This document shows positions 9,501 to 21,900 of a DNA stretch of 64,000 bases, piece by piece; the stretch's first letter is position 1; every line of letters starts with the position of its first letter. Both the position numbers and the translations under genes were made by a program. This DNA is from Apostichopus japonicus (taxonomy: Eukaryota; Echinodermata; Holothuroidea; Aspidochirotida; Stichopodidae). The stretch lies in the NCBI RefSeq assembly GCF_037975245.1, contig NC_092571.1, positions 25,250,564 to 25,314,563 of the forward strand, written 5' to 3'. The notes below the pieces were generated by a model. The model was not told the origin of the DNA. It saw nothing but the letters and a program-made list of their open reading frames with translations, and ran no database searches.

Positions 9501-12500
9501 AGTGGCATTAACGCACACCCCTTAAAATTTAAATATATGAATATGCAGTGTGATACTTCCTTTACATATTAACCCCTTAACCGATAGAAGACAGTCTTTT
9601 ATCATCCCCTCTTCCTTTCAGCGACGTAGCCAGGAATTTGAAAGGGGGGGGGAGCACTTTTTGCGATTGATATGGATTTTCAAAGTTGTAGGCACGACTA
9701 TCTGAGCGGAGCGCCACCATTGGTTGGCGCGGAGCGTACAAGAAATTTTTGGTTTTACAAATCCCCCAGATGGCCGGAAACGGCCCTTCCCGAATGTTCA
9801 TTCTGGTTCCCTGGCCTCTTGCTAACTTGAGACACGTCATTCAATATCACTTTTAAACCCAAAAAACAAACGAGTTAAATGAGTACGTAATTCAATAATA
9901 CATAATATATTAAAATTAGCAAGGTACACAAGGGCGGCGGAAGCACTTTTAATCTGGGGGGGGGGGGGGGCACCGACGTCAAAGGGCACTTTGCAGAAAT
10001 TCGATTGGACTGATGCAGCCTGATATTTAGTACCCTTTATAAATCTTATTGTATTATCTTATTTGCGTATACACATTACTCTATCAACGCCCCCCCCCCC
10101 CCCCGTCTTAGTAGTGTTACTTTTCAACTTCTGATACTTGTAGATACAAAAATAGGCCAGAAATGTCTTTGATACAACCATAGCCAGTAATTGTCTTTGA
10201 TACAACTGTAGCTAGTAAATGTTTATCGAAAACGCTGTTTTGGAACTTGGAACGCCGATCGTGACAACAACAGGCAACAAAGTGCTGCAGCTCTATACAT
10301 ATAAACCTCTGTTAATCAACGATAGGCTTATTTGACTGTGGAATGTTCTCAACTGAAATTTTATCTGCGTAAACTGGTTCTTAAGTAGATGTTAAAAAAC
10401 TGCCAAGATCGTATCCTAGTCTTTTTCGGTGGGTAGAGTATTGAATGAAACGGCACGCGATATGAATGACAGCCTAGATGACAGAAGAATAGGTCACCTA
10501 ATTTAGCCATAATCTTGCTACGTTCATTTCAATAGTTTTTCCTGTCTAGACTCTTAAACTCGTCCAGCAAGCTTATGGATTTGAATTATGGGTGTTTTAA
10601 TAAAAAAGATAACTTGGCCAAGAAAAGTGTTGGCCCGGGCCTACAGTGCTACATAGTGGCTACGCCCTGATTGTTCTAAATTAGGATTAGATCTCTTACT
10701 GAAATATCGCTGACCTAATAAGGTGATCAAGAGTACAAGTTTTATGTAGAAAAAGTGCACATTTTTAACCTGAGGAAAAGTGGGGGGGGGGCACTCGCCC
10801 CCTGTGCCCCCCGGTTCCGCCGCCCTTGAAGGTACATGTACAGAGTAGTCTTACTTTGCAACTTCTGATACTTGTAGATACAAAGATAGTCCAGAAATGT
10901 CTTTGATACAACTGTAGCTAGTAAATGTTTAAGTTAGCCTAATAAGAGAAGGCGAGAGCTATCCGACGATTGCCATCTGATGCAAATTTCTCAAGTGTTT
11001 TCTCAACTGAAATATTATCTGCGTAAACGGGTTCTTAACTACATGTTAAAAAACTGACAAGATCGGATCCTATAGTTTTTTTCGGCGGGTAGAGTGTTGA
11101 ATGAAACTATCGTGCTACATACTGGCTACGCCCTGATCATATGATATCATTATCAGCAGATTTTGTTTCCTGTTTAAATTCTTTTACATGTTTTTTTACA
11201 TAATATATCAGAAAGACAAACATAGTGCTCTTTTACAAGTTTTCCAGTAGGATGATTCTTGTTTATTGTCCAATGTCTGGACTTTAATACATTTGACGAA
11301 CTTAACTGATGGACAATATAAACTTTCATATTTTGTAATACAGCCAGATATGCAGTGGCCTAAAAACAAATATCGTTATCGCAGTGTATTAGCAATGTAA
11401 TAATTATTTATAGGAAGTGCGAATCACCTACGATTGCTAGCTTATAACATGCTGTTTTCGTGCAACAACTTAGGACGACTCATTGAACGAACGTTGTCGA
11501 CGTTGTTGTGCATACAGTTCGTGACATTCCATAGAGTGCGGTTAGGTAGGCAATATGTATTTTATTACGCAGTGGCCAACTGTAGGCTTGTAATTGGCTA
11601 TAAGCTAAATTTAGCTAATTGCATCTGCCAAACTAAGTTAGTAGTTGAATCAGTAGGCGTGAATGTTATACTACGATTATAATCGAGTTAACGAAGCTGG
11701 CGAGTATTCAAGATCAAAAGAGCACTGACAAAATGCCATGCTAAGAAAACGACAGTTTAAAAAAAAAAAATATCCACACTGAAAGGGGGGCGGCCGCTCC
11801 CCCTGCCCCCCCTGGCTACGTCCCTGCTTCCTTTCAACAAGTTAGGTTTGTCTGGTGAAAGAGGAGCATGTTATCAGCATCATGGTGCAACTTGTATTTC
11901 AATACCGTTTCGAGATAACGATATTTAAAGTTGACATGCTTTGTCGTATATTTTCCCATTGAAGCTTGTCTTGTATCTGAGGAAGGATCAGACCTTTAAC
12001 CAACGGTCTGTGTATTTAGAATATATAGTCCCGTGATTTCCATCTTTGAATCTCAGCATTTTAAAGGATCATTTCTCAACAAAAATAAAATAACAAATAC
12101 AGGTGTTATAGAAATACAAATTGGGCAGCTATATGCAGTTGGTTTTAACGGTCTACCATGAACATATCGATTTTGTGAGTAAATTTATCCATTAATTTAC
12201 AGTCAACGATATATGCATATCCAAAAATTGTGAATTTCTGTATTATATGCATATAATGACTAAGAAGAAAAAAAAAACAATTTAAAAAAAAATAACATAT
12301 ACTCACTTTGTTTATAGTTCGAATGGGTTCCAGTCTTGAGTGTAAGTATTTAGTACTTAAACCTTCCGGGTTCAGTCGCTTTGAGTCTATGCTTAGCATA
12401 TTCGAAATATAGCTGAATTGCTCATCCTTGATATGGGCAGAGTCATTCCACGAAGGAATTAGTCCTTTCGTACTAGCCATCATTATCAAGTGCAATAATG

Positions 12501-12525
12501 CACATCCTAAAATGATTTGTCGCAT
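6415..12525 (-). CDS. secreted, dibasic-rich precursor (prohormone-like), three coding exons, 3' end unresolved
   Basis: Exons 12525-12307, 8762-8361 and 6522-6415 each sit between GT-AG sites and join in phase 0 into at least 243 codons. The product starts MRQIILGCALLHLIMMAS, a signal peptide, with no other membrane segment in these exons. Basic pairs occur at residues 106-107, 110-111, 140-141, 147-148 and 197-198, the last in FPIFRRGGGG. This pattern suits a secreted precursor cut by proprotein convertases, perhaps a neuropeptide or peptide hormone. Residues from about 184 (MEAPLWNVGFPIFRR) are the most peptide-like segment. The ATG is chosen because it follows an acceptor by ten bases and opens the signal peptide. 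No stop codon is found after the third exon, so at least one more exon is missing. I do not recognise the family. It could equally be a non-processed secreted protein. Confidence 0.55.
6830..6945. other. cluster of three short inverted repeats
   Basis: There are three hairpins in 116 bp: GAGTGAATTATTCACTC (6830-6846), an 8-bp stem AGAGCGAA...TTCGCTCT (6852-6878), and the perfect 18-bp palindrome AGAGTGAAATTTCACTCT (6928-6945). All share an AGAGYGAA half-site. The cluster lies in the intron between exons 2 and 3 of the secreted-precursor gene. Confidence 0.6.
7574..7589. repeat. left target-site duplication of the U2-headed element
   Basis: ATTAATTGTCGTAGGA is repeated at 7783-7798 with one T/C difference. 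Its last A overlaps the first base of the U2-like head. Confidence 0.8.
7589..7782 (+). mobile_element. retroelement with a U2 snRNA-derived 5' head
   Basis: The first ~44 nt match the 5' end of U2 snRNA (ATCGCTTCTCGGCCTTTTGG...GTGTAGTAT, including the GTAGTA branch-point recognition sequence) with about two differences. The remaining ~150 nt are not U2. They show potential hairpins (TTCC..GGGGAA, CAGTCCC...GGGGACTG, CCAGG...CCTGG). The unit is flanked by a 16-bp direct repeat with one mismatch: ATTAATTGTCGTAGGA at 7574-7589 and ATTAACTGTCGTAGGA at 7783-7798. That marks target-primed retrotransposition. There is no poly-A tail. It fits a SINE with an snRNA head, or a chimeric retropseudogene. 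Confidence 0.75.
7783..7798. repeat. right target-site duplication of the U2-headed element
   Basis: ATTAACTGTCGTAGGA matches 7574-7589 at 15 of 16 positions. Confidence 0.8.
8361..8762 (-). CDS. secreted precursor, coding exon 2
   Basis: 402 nt, phase 0 at both ends, with acceptor ...CGTCTTACAAG and donor GTGAGT. It encodes 134 residues carrying all five dibasic sites, a PPVPSYEEAM motif near the start and the GFPIFRRGGGG segment near the end. Confidence 0.6.
9700..9800 (-). repeat. shared internal module, copy 3 (inverted)
   Basis: GGTTGGCGCGGAGCGTACAA and the following CCCAGATGGCCGGAAACGG are the reverse complement of the block at 4640-4742. Confidence 0.7.
9929..10828. mobile_element. 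hAT-like element nested in 9619-11826 (900 bp)
   Basis: It starts CAAGGGCGGCGGAA and ends TTCCGCCGCCCTTG, perfect 14-bp inverted repeats. The 8-bp direct repeat AAGGTACA flanks it at 9921-9928 and 10829-10836. Internal poly-G and poly-C runs lie next to the ends. Its interior shares several long blocks with the outer element. Confidence 0.88.
11835..12306. other. intron sequence of the secreted-precursor gene
   Basis: AT-rich sequence between the hAT-like element and the donor of coding exon 1. Nothing else was recognised. Confidence 0.35.
12307..12525 (-). CDS. secreted precursor, coding exon 1 with signal peptide
   Basis: 73 codons from the ATG at 12525-12523 to the donor AAA|GTGAGT. The exon itself begins at 12536 after a CTTCGTTTTAG acceptor, so there is a spliced 5' UTR. 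Residues 1-20 form the hydrophobic signal sequence. Confidence 0.62.
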
Positions 12526-12674
12526 TCCTCTCGAATCTAAAACGAAGGAAAATGAGAAAATTTCTATAATCATATTTGTTTATGAATATATACAGGGTAT
12601 TCTCTTGGTTATGTGAGTTCCTTTATGGACCATAAACGCGATAGTCTTTACTTATTGTTATCGATGGCGTTATA

Positions 12675-12874
12675 TGAGGTGCCGTTTATGACAAAATTAT
12701 AATCCAATATATAGGTTATGAAACTATATATATATTTGGATTATACTCAGATATATATATATATGTTATAGAATATATCCCAATATATATTTTATACTCC
12801 ATATAAGTAGACTATAGTTTATACTCCAATATATATAGGTTATAGTTTATACTTTTGTCATAAACGGCACCTCA
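12675..12874. mobile_element. 200-bp MITE with TA target site
   Basis: Perfect 22-bp inverted ends: the left begins TGAGGTGCCGTTTATGAC and the right ends GTCATAAACGGCACCTCA. TA lies immediately outside both ends. The interior is TATA-rich. TA duplication suggests a Tc1/mariner-type MITE. Confidence 0.75.
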
Positions 12875-12876
12875 TA

Positions 12877-15392
12877 GCGTTACCAAAGCATTCATTACGC
12901 TTAAATTCCCAACCAATTTCATATCAATATAAGCTATACATATCTATCTATATATGCATACGAACGGGAAGAGGGGAGAGTTGCCACCTTTCTTCAATAT
13001 GGGGTGTAGCGGGAGATATTTTCTGCTCGAGTTATTGTTTTTTTTTTTGCAACTAGGGATGTCCTCCACACCAGGGCTAGATTAATTAGTTGGCTGCTTT
13101 GATTAACCAAAAAATGCCGGATGGACAAATTATCAATTTGTCGTTTCATGTATTCCTCATGTTCTCACTTTACTTCCTTGAAATTACGACAATTTCCACA
13201 ACAACAAAAATGGCAGCTTTTGTCATTTTGTTATGATAAGTATAACCAAAATTATGAGTTCACTGCAGAGTAAAGATCAATTAAGTTAGATCTCAATTAA
13301 TGTTTGTGGTTTTAATTTAAAAGGCATTCATCGACTATTAAGATGGTTTGCAAACACCATTTGCATCTTCCCACGCCTTACAGTTTGACGTCAACTTTGA
13401 ACATCAGAGAAATGATTCTGGTGAATGAGTTTGTCTCTTAACAATACTGCGTGACTGTGTGGAAAAAAAAAACAACTACAATCGTTCTAGTTAACCTCCA
13501 AAAACGTTTTTCATTGTAAGGTTTATTTTACCGATTTGCGGAGAACTTTGCTATATTTTAACTATCATTTCTGATTCAATCTATACGGTTGTTAATTGCT
13601 GTTTTAGTGGATCTATCACGCTAACCTGTTAGCTTGAATCAAATTTTATGAAATCACCAAGTAGAAATAGACACACAAAAGGTAGCGTGGTATTTTTTTT
13701 TCCAAGACCTAAGTCAAACTGACAAATGCGTAGATAGGCCTTTATATGACACGCGACATTTAATATGACACGCTGCACTCGTTATTGCTTGATTTACCTC
13801 CCCCGCACTGTACTTAAAATGTGGGTACAAAACAAGATACCTGAAAACGACAAAGCCACAGAAAATCAAACAGGAATGACTAAAAGACTAACTAAAAACA
13901 AAACATACCAAGTATTAAAGGAGAAAAAAAAACGCCACTGCAATTCATCGAATCATAGGTTACCAATTGAAGTTGAACTTAAATGAACGGAAGTAAATAT
14001 ATAGTCGTGTTTATGTTTTCCAAATATTTCGTCGTCTACATCCCTTTCACATGGTAGTAATTTCAGATTATAATAACTATTAGCCTAACTAGCACAAAAA
14101 AGAAAACTATTTTTTTCTTCATTATTTGAAATGAAAGTTCTGATCATAGTGAATGATATTAGTATCAGTTTTAATATATAAAGAAGAACATCGAAAAATA
14201 TCAATTTATAAAAGCCACCCGCCTCATGCACACTTATCTCAAAGTTACTCAATCTTCGGCACGAAAGGGTATGGGTGGGGTGGTGTGGGTAGGGGTAAGG
14301 GTAGGGAAGGTTGGTGTTGGTGGAGTGAGTGTAGTACCCAATCTCATATGGATCATGGTCGCCATTGAATCTACTGGAGCAAGTCTTGTTTTGTTTCCAC
14401 AAAAAAAAAATTATAGCGAACATTTGTTTACTCCATCGTGAATTCTGACCGTGATATTTAGAATGAAGTTATTGAACTATGACACCGATCATATTGAGCA
14501 GCATTAAGAGGTTTTACGAAGATTCTGTTATATGTATTTAAAGTGCTTGAGGGGTGTAGACAGGTTGGGCGAATAAAAAAATAAGAGCATATTCTGAGGA
14601 TTTTATATTACAGAGTTGAATTGAAGATATATCAGATACGAGACTAAACAGATTAATTTATAAAGATTTCCTGTAGCATGGTGATTGGGAATATGTGTTT
14701 TGAATGTGATTGTACATTCACAGAGGACATGACAGACATTATGGACGAACTCTTACACTGAATGACACATCACGGTGTCCATTTTGTCCCCTTTTATAGG
14801 CAACAGGCTAAATTAACGATTAACGTGGGTGAAAATGAAAACCACGAATTTTGTTGTTATTTTATGACAAATTGACCCTGTATATGGGTACATATTGTGG
14901 GGTTCGCAATTCGTTGCAACCGGGGGAAATGAGGTTGGGGATTTTAGATAAACATTGTGGAGTGAAATGTGGTAAAATATGGTTTATATATTCTGTCAGT
15001 TCCCCCCCCCCCCTGCCCTCGCTCCGTATATCTTGGAGGCTTAACAAGAAAATATCCTGTCATCACAGAAAACCCGGACGAGTTCTGGGCTTCAAACGAA
15101 AATGTAAAAATAGAGTTGACGATGTTATAGAACAGTCCTCGCCGTGAACATTGGATTGGAGCAGTTCTATGTTTGACAGGTTAAGACTCATTTTGAAGAA
15201 CTTTACTTTTTAAGGTGTGGCTTATACTAACTTCAATTCTGTGATAAATTATTCGACTCTTGTCTTTGATATTATACCTTAGGAGAGATGCAGCATATTC
15301 CTTATTTCTTGAAGTTGGAAGTAAATATTTAAAAAACATACAATCCTCTTTGATCTTTTTATTGTTATGTTTACTTTGTAAAAATTTAAAAT
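12877..15392. other. non-coding sequence
   Basis: AT-rich, with simple A and T runs, a GGT/GGGTA-rich stretch near 14260-14330 and a poly-C run near 15003. No exon or RNA gene was recognised. If the 15.9-kb exon belongs to the secreted-precursor gene, this is its first intron. Confidence 0.3.
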
Positions 15393-15765
15393 TCAAGGTA
15401 TATAAACTACTATAAATCAACAGTTAATATATGAGAGGTAATTAAGCAATCTGAAGTCATTCGAGCAAAAATTAATATTTATTAATAACTTAAACCTTAA
15501 ATTCACGTATATTTTGTTTGGTTTGGTGACAAGAGTTATTATGTAATTATAATTATAGTCAATATTGAATTCAAGGTAGATAAACTACGATAGATCAACA
15601 GTCAATATATGAGAGGTAATTAAGCAATCTAAAGTCATTCGGGCAAAAACTAATATTTATTAATAACTTAAACCTTAAATTTACGTATAGTTTGTTTGGT
15701 TTGGTTTAAACAAATTAAGCTTACACCTTGGTGACAAGAGTAATTATATAGTTATAATTATAGTC
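15393..15765 (+). repeat. tandem duplication, period about 178 bp
   Basis: Two diverged copies share ATATGAGAGGTAATTAAGCA (15433 and 15611 for the GAGAGG core) and the AACTTAAACCTTAAATT segment. No coding content was seen. Confidence 0.75.
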
Positions 15766-15874
15766 ATTTATTCATTTTCAATAAATATAAAAAGTATGAT
15801 TACCACTGACTCACTTTTCCTTCTTTGATAAGCACTATAGTATTATTGTTTACGAAATATAAATAAAATCTTAC

Positions 15875-15955
15875 CTTACGGTCTACAATGAAAGTATGCT
15901 TGGCCTTTTCGCTTGAAATGATTCGTAAACTCGGTGTCCTTGTCAACGCAATCGA
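15875..15955 (-). other. possible internal exon (5' UTR of the secreted-precursor gene?)
   Basis: 81 nt bounded by a TTTTTCTTAG acceptor and a strong CGTAAG|GTAAGA donor on the minus strand. One frame is open through all 27 codons. Spliced to the acceptor at 12536 this frame would soon meet a stop, so a 5' UTR exon or another gene is more likely than coding sequence continuous with the signal peptide. Confidence 0.35.
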
Positions 15956-15959
15956 CTAA

Positions 15960-18900
15960 GAAAAATATCACTCGATGTTTTTTGCAAATGATTTTATATG
16001 TTTTGTCATCGCATATCAATGTAGATAGATATTAGAATTGACTCTATTTATCTTCTGTTTATCTAATAAAAAATTGATGTCTTATGTAAATATATATTTA
16101 TGGCATATTATGCGCATGTGCATTGATGTAATTTAGACGTTCACAACAGTGTGTGTTGTCGTTGAGTTTTGGTTTTATTTCAAATGTCAACAATTATAGT
16201 TTTGATAACCAATACATACACCGTATGACGTGCCTTCACTTTCTGTTCGACAAAAAGGTTTGCTAATTTCAAAAGGTGCTTTTTTGTTGCGATAAAGTGT
16301 AAATTTTGGCTTTGTTTCTAGGGTCTGTTGACTACATTATAAGAACCTTTCTTATAGATAAAACCACGCCTATGAGAACACAGGAAATGTTAACCATTAT
16401 TTGAATGTAACTGTGTCTGAAATCCAGCTTAGATTTATATTTCCTTACATTACAACATCAATTACATTACTGAAACATGTGAAGTGATAAACACATATAT
16501 GTAGTTTGTTCATTGTTTAAAAATAAATGTTCGATAAATGCATAAATTTAACCAAGTTATTGAAGTCAGCTGATGTCCTCTGAATTAAAATGCACTTTTT
16601 TGTTCTTCATCATAGTTGATGTCGAAACGATTATTACGCATCACCAGGGAATGGTGTTGTCTGTTTACTAATTTGAAGGGCCTTCTCCCCCTCCCCTTCT
16701 TTTTTTTTGTGTGTATATGGCTTAGATGCAAAATAGTGCTATCTTTTATATGATCAAAATGTGGTATATGGCACCCCCTGAATGTTACCCGGGTGGACCA
16801 ATCACCCCCCCCCCCACCCGGCCGCTTAGTGCGTCACTGCCCAGAAGCGAACCGGTTAGCCGGTAGGCGCGGCGTATCTGCAGTGAAAACAGGAAGTATG
16901 AAGATAACTTGACATTTAAAGTGACTTTTAATGTACATATTATGATATATTGGAACTAGTATTATGTATTTTGGATGCTTGATTCACTTGGTTATTTATA
17001 CCGCTCAATTTATTATCTCCCAATTTAACAGTCTAATTTCCTGTTTTTCTATTTCAATTTCCTATTTCACGGTTTAAGTACATTTTTATTCCTTATCATG
17101 TTTTAGAAAGTGCCCATACAAATCAAAGCTAGGCATGGCATTGACAATATATTATGCAGTTATGTCCCGTAATGTGTTTATTATTCCTGACAGCATCTTG
17201 GTTTAACCGACATTTTTTCCATCAAAACGTGTCTTTATGGCCTCTAGAAACTGAACCGAGCCATGCATTAACATTTGCAAAATGAGATTTACTATTTACA
17301 TATTAGAGAAAAGTGACGAATAGATCAAAATAAATATATACTTCTGTCGGGACTTTTTGTTGTTGGAATTTTAGTATTATAAACATATTCATTATGGATA
17401 CCATTATAAACTAGACTGGCCGCCCTTTCTTTTTGCTGTTCCCGACATCAGAATAAAGAATGGGGCACGAATCCAGAATGTTTTAATATTTTGAAACTTA
17501 GAAATATCGAAAAAACATTTGTCCCTGCCAATAAAATAATCGTAAATAAAGGTACGGTTTTTCACAGCAAACAAAACATGTTTAAATATGACTAGTTTCA
17601 TAATTGATATATGTCGACCTGTGTTAGCATTACCTAACTTCTCTCGTTTTTGCTTTATAGGGGGTGGGGGGGGGGGTAGGGGGATAAAGTGATCAATAAA
17701 GTTAGTGTCTCTACTGCTCCAGAGTGGATATTGCCGTTATTCCATAGTTGCACACTCAAATAAGGGTCGGATTTTAAGCATATGACCTGGCATGTGCACG
17801 GGCCTACATTTGGCCGTTTTAAACAAACTGATCATTATATTACTGTCACTAATGACGTGTGGAATACTGATAAAAAAAATTACTCTTCTCGGAAATAGAT
17901 TCACCCAAAGCTGCGGTCCACAGTGGGGTCGGGGCCGTAAACAATCTAGGCACACCTTCTACTTCCATTTTGCCGTTTTCGAATCATTCTCTTATCAGAA
18001 ACGAACTCTTTATAGTTCAGGCACCCCCTCCTACCTCCTACCCCCTACCCCCAAGCCGCGCTCCCTTCGACACACCATTAACGACTTCCACGGGCCAGAA
18101 GCCTACACTCTGGGGTACCGCTCTTTAAAAAGGATAAACAATATCAAACAGTGTCATATAGGTAACTATAGAAAGACTGTATTTGTATACAAATATATGT
18201 CATTGTAGTGCGCGGTGAAGGTCAAAGTTAGTTGCTGATATTCAATGGAGGGGTCTTTGTTACTGCAACCCGTTTAAGTTATATGCGTCACGAAGAAGTA
18301 ATTTCGGCGTTTAAGGTCCTTTAACATATAGACCAAAGCATTGAATCATTAAATGGAACATAAAATCGAATATCTAACATTGTAGGTCGGAAACTCTGAG
18401 TCTAACATCCAATACCGACCACCGTCGTACATTACTCTATAAGTACTGTCCATGTGCCTACCCCGGGGAGGGGTGGGGGTCGGCCGAGTGAACAGGGGCC
18501 CCCGGTCATGAGGGCACCGAGGTTTATTGGTGACGGTAGACCACATGCTGTTGTTATACTTACACTGGCCATGCTTGAGTCTGGGAAATTGAAGAATTTG
18601 GTTAACTATAAAACCCTTTTCTTTTGTCAGACAGTCTTTTTCTTTTCTGCAGTGTACAGTGTACAACACTATGCACTCAGGTAGTAACACATAAACTACG
18701 GACTACCATCGAAGCCTATAATATAGTAGCCAAACTTTATAAAGCCTACGAAATGGAGTGCAAAACTATTCAATTAATTCACAGCTGATAAATCAATTGA
18801 AAGAATGGTCTATTGTATAAGACGATGTAGAGGTAATAGAGCAGGCATGCAGAGCCAATTAGGCACACAAAACAACCCTAGTTTCAGTTCCTCGTGTCAG

Positions 18901-21900
18901 TCTCCAAGGACAATTCTTGCAACTGCATGGATCAGCTTAACGCAACTTGTGTTTTATGGCACTACAGGAAACTAAGCTCCAAGCTAAAGTATGGCAGAAC
19001 TTGAAGCCCCGCAACATAGATTACCGAATGAAGCGGTTAAAATTTACAATTTCTTTATGTTACGTTGAGACAGACAATTCTCAGCAACGGAAGAGGACTA
19101 ATCACTTATAACTTCCAAAGACTTCCATAGACTAATACATGAAATAGATATCCACCGCGCGACTACCACATTTTGGTCAAATCGTCAAAAATCGTCAAAA
19201 TCGTCAAAAAGTTCCTGTTTCTACTGGAATAATTACCCCCGTGTGTGGTTTATTCACCATATATAAGGCCAGCAATTCGGGGATTATCCTTTGGTATCGA
19301 AACCTGTGGTGGTTTATTTCATTATTTGCTAAGGGGTCTTGTGTTGCTCAACTATGAAAAGAGTATAACTCGAATAACGGGTTCACATTTTACAAGGTTA
19401 TTTTGTACCAGATATGTACATAGCATTAAAGACAGCTGTTAAGTTAATGGAAAGATACATTTTCAAATCAATATTTACCTAAAAACCCTTAATGTGTTAC
19501 TGTTTAAAACAAGTAGATATTAACCCTCTCCATAAAGATTGACTGTGCGGAAATCAGCTTGAATTTTATATCACTAGAATGGAAGTTTTGTCTTATGTCG
19601 TAATCTATCTATGTCGAGAGGAGAAAGTAGTGATTTTTCTATTAAAAAGGGAGGGGGAATTCTGCTTTGAAACAAACAAAAAAGAACACCAATTGACACA
19701 CGGATTAAAACACAGTGTCAAATTGTATAGACGAATTGTCAATAGTTTCCACTATTGAATTGTAACGATTTGTCCGAAAAATGTAACCAATATAAAAGCC
19801 TAGGATGCACTGTGAGATCCCCCCCCCCCCCCACGTTTGAATTTCGGGTTCGTTACAAGGAATACCAAACAGTGATATATATCATAACATTGATTTTTTC
19901 ATCCCTCCCCCTCCCTTCCCCCGCGTCCTACGCCTATGGTTTCAAGAAAGGAGGAAGTTAATCGGACGGGTAGACAAAAGCTGAGATAGCATAGGGTACA
20001 TTTTGGACGATGTGTGCATATGCAGGCGTGTTGCACATTATTTTGAGTAACGTTTGGGAATTGTTATCGGATATTAGAATATTGAGAGAATGAGATTAAC
20101 GCATGGGATTACAATTGACGAATCATTTTTCACCACTTGGTTCACTTTCTGTTCAGGAATATAAAAAAAAAACCAGTTGGATGCAGGATTTTCATAATAA
20201 GCGGATCACGGTAGCACTGAGGTAGTTGAAACCGACTCCCAGTTTCGGGGGGGGGGGGTCTCCCCTGCCCAAGAAAGACCTTAAAGGTCTAACATTTTGT
20301 CAACACGAAAGGTTGTGCTGCAACTCTTCTTTTTTGTTTGTGGGGTTCAAAACGAGGGGTGTACACACCCTTACCCTCTAGAAACCCTTTATTCGGTGTT
20401 CCAATTAATTTGGATATTTTTAAGACTGTGAAAAGACACTGTCAACAGTGCAGGTTGTGTTTCTATAACACTTTTAATTTTTTGAAAAATGACCCTTTAA
20501 GCAACTGATGTTCATCAGTTAAAGTGACTGGACTATTTAGTGTAATAACACAGGCCATTACGTCAGTTCCTAAGGTGCAGAAGGGGGGGGGGGGAGAAAG
20601 AGGTTTATCAGCCTAAAATGATATCTATAAAGTGTTTTGCAATTTTTTTCTAAGGACGATTGAAGATGGATGTCACCCAAGGGTCTGTTTTGCTGATATA
20701 AAGTGAATAGAACATTTTCTGTGTCAGTTATAAGAATTGATAAAAAAACAATGGATTATCATTAACATCTGGGTAGCACCGTGGAGCCGACGTTATAATG
20801 GAGACATAATGGATGACTTAATGGAGCATTTCAGAGATTAAAAGGAGGTACAAACTCTACCATCATTAAGGATCATCTACTTAACAAATATGACTGTCAT
20901 GGACTCATGGACAACTCCCCCACACAGATAAGAAAAAAAATATCATTCCTTTTGGGGGATGTCACCGTAAATTTAACGTTTCTTCACACACAAGTCTGGA
21001 GACTTGATCAAATCTCAATATGACATTATTAAACAAAATCATGTGATTCCATTGCCTTTTTGTTTTTTGTTTGGCTTTCTTTATTTACAACAATACCAAT
21101 TACAGTTAATACCTTCTGTTTCGAAAAAAAAACTCCTCTTAACATGAAATCATGATGGCATTGGTTTCTGTGTCAACACTACTCTCAACCTACCTTGAAA
21201 AAGATATTAAATTAAATTAAAAGAGAAACAAATTGAAACTAACAGGTTTCAGATTCTAGTGTGACTATACCAGCCTACAGGCAGTTATAACAACTCCTTG
21301 ACTACTGTATACCAACACAATTGTATAAAACGATAGCTTCCAAGCAAAACTTTTAATTCCGGATTTCTCGCAAACAAGATGCTTTTAAGGGAGTTGTTCT
21401 TCCCAGAGAAATCTACCATATAATTTTTAAACTCGGATTTCTCGCAAACAAATCATTATCATATTATTAAAGATTTGCAAAGCGCAGACATTCTTTTTAT
21501 ACCTTGTATATATCAACTACTTACAGTGATGATAAAATATAACTTAAAACAATCTCTTTAAAATAATGGCATATTTTCAAACAAATACGAAATGATGAGG
21601 GAAAGCAAACACTGTATTAATAGTAACCTAATACCACATTCTTCCACCCAGTGCATACCATTTAATGAAGAGATGGAAAAAAGCCCTCACCCCCTCCCCC
21701 CCCCCCAACACCCCGAATAAATATCTACAGCCTACATATCTCAGCTAAAGAGGAAGCAATGATGGACAAGAAACCTACTATTTCTACAGTCCAGCTGTAA
21801 GAAATTCAACAAAGTCCCACCGACCCTTCCCCTCTGACCTCTGGTATTGTTAACACAGGATGAGAGACAGATGTGAAGACCCACCACCATTTGTGAAACA

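Larger units (their letters stand above)
9619..11826. mobile_element. hAT-like element (outer, 2208 bp including a nested insertion)
   Basis: It starts CAGCGACGTAGCCAGG and ends CCTGGCTACGTCCCTG, near-perfect inverted repeats. The 8-bp direct repeat CTTCCTTT flanks it at 9611-9618 and 11827-11834. No transposase-like frame is present. It contains the separate element 9929-10828 and lies in the intron between exons 1 and 2 of the secreted-precursor gene. Confidence 0.88.

Noticed and set aside
17792-18208. 138-codon plus-strand ORF
   Set aside because: No recognisable domain, odd composition and no convincing splice or promoter context.
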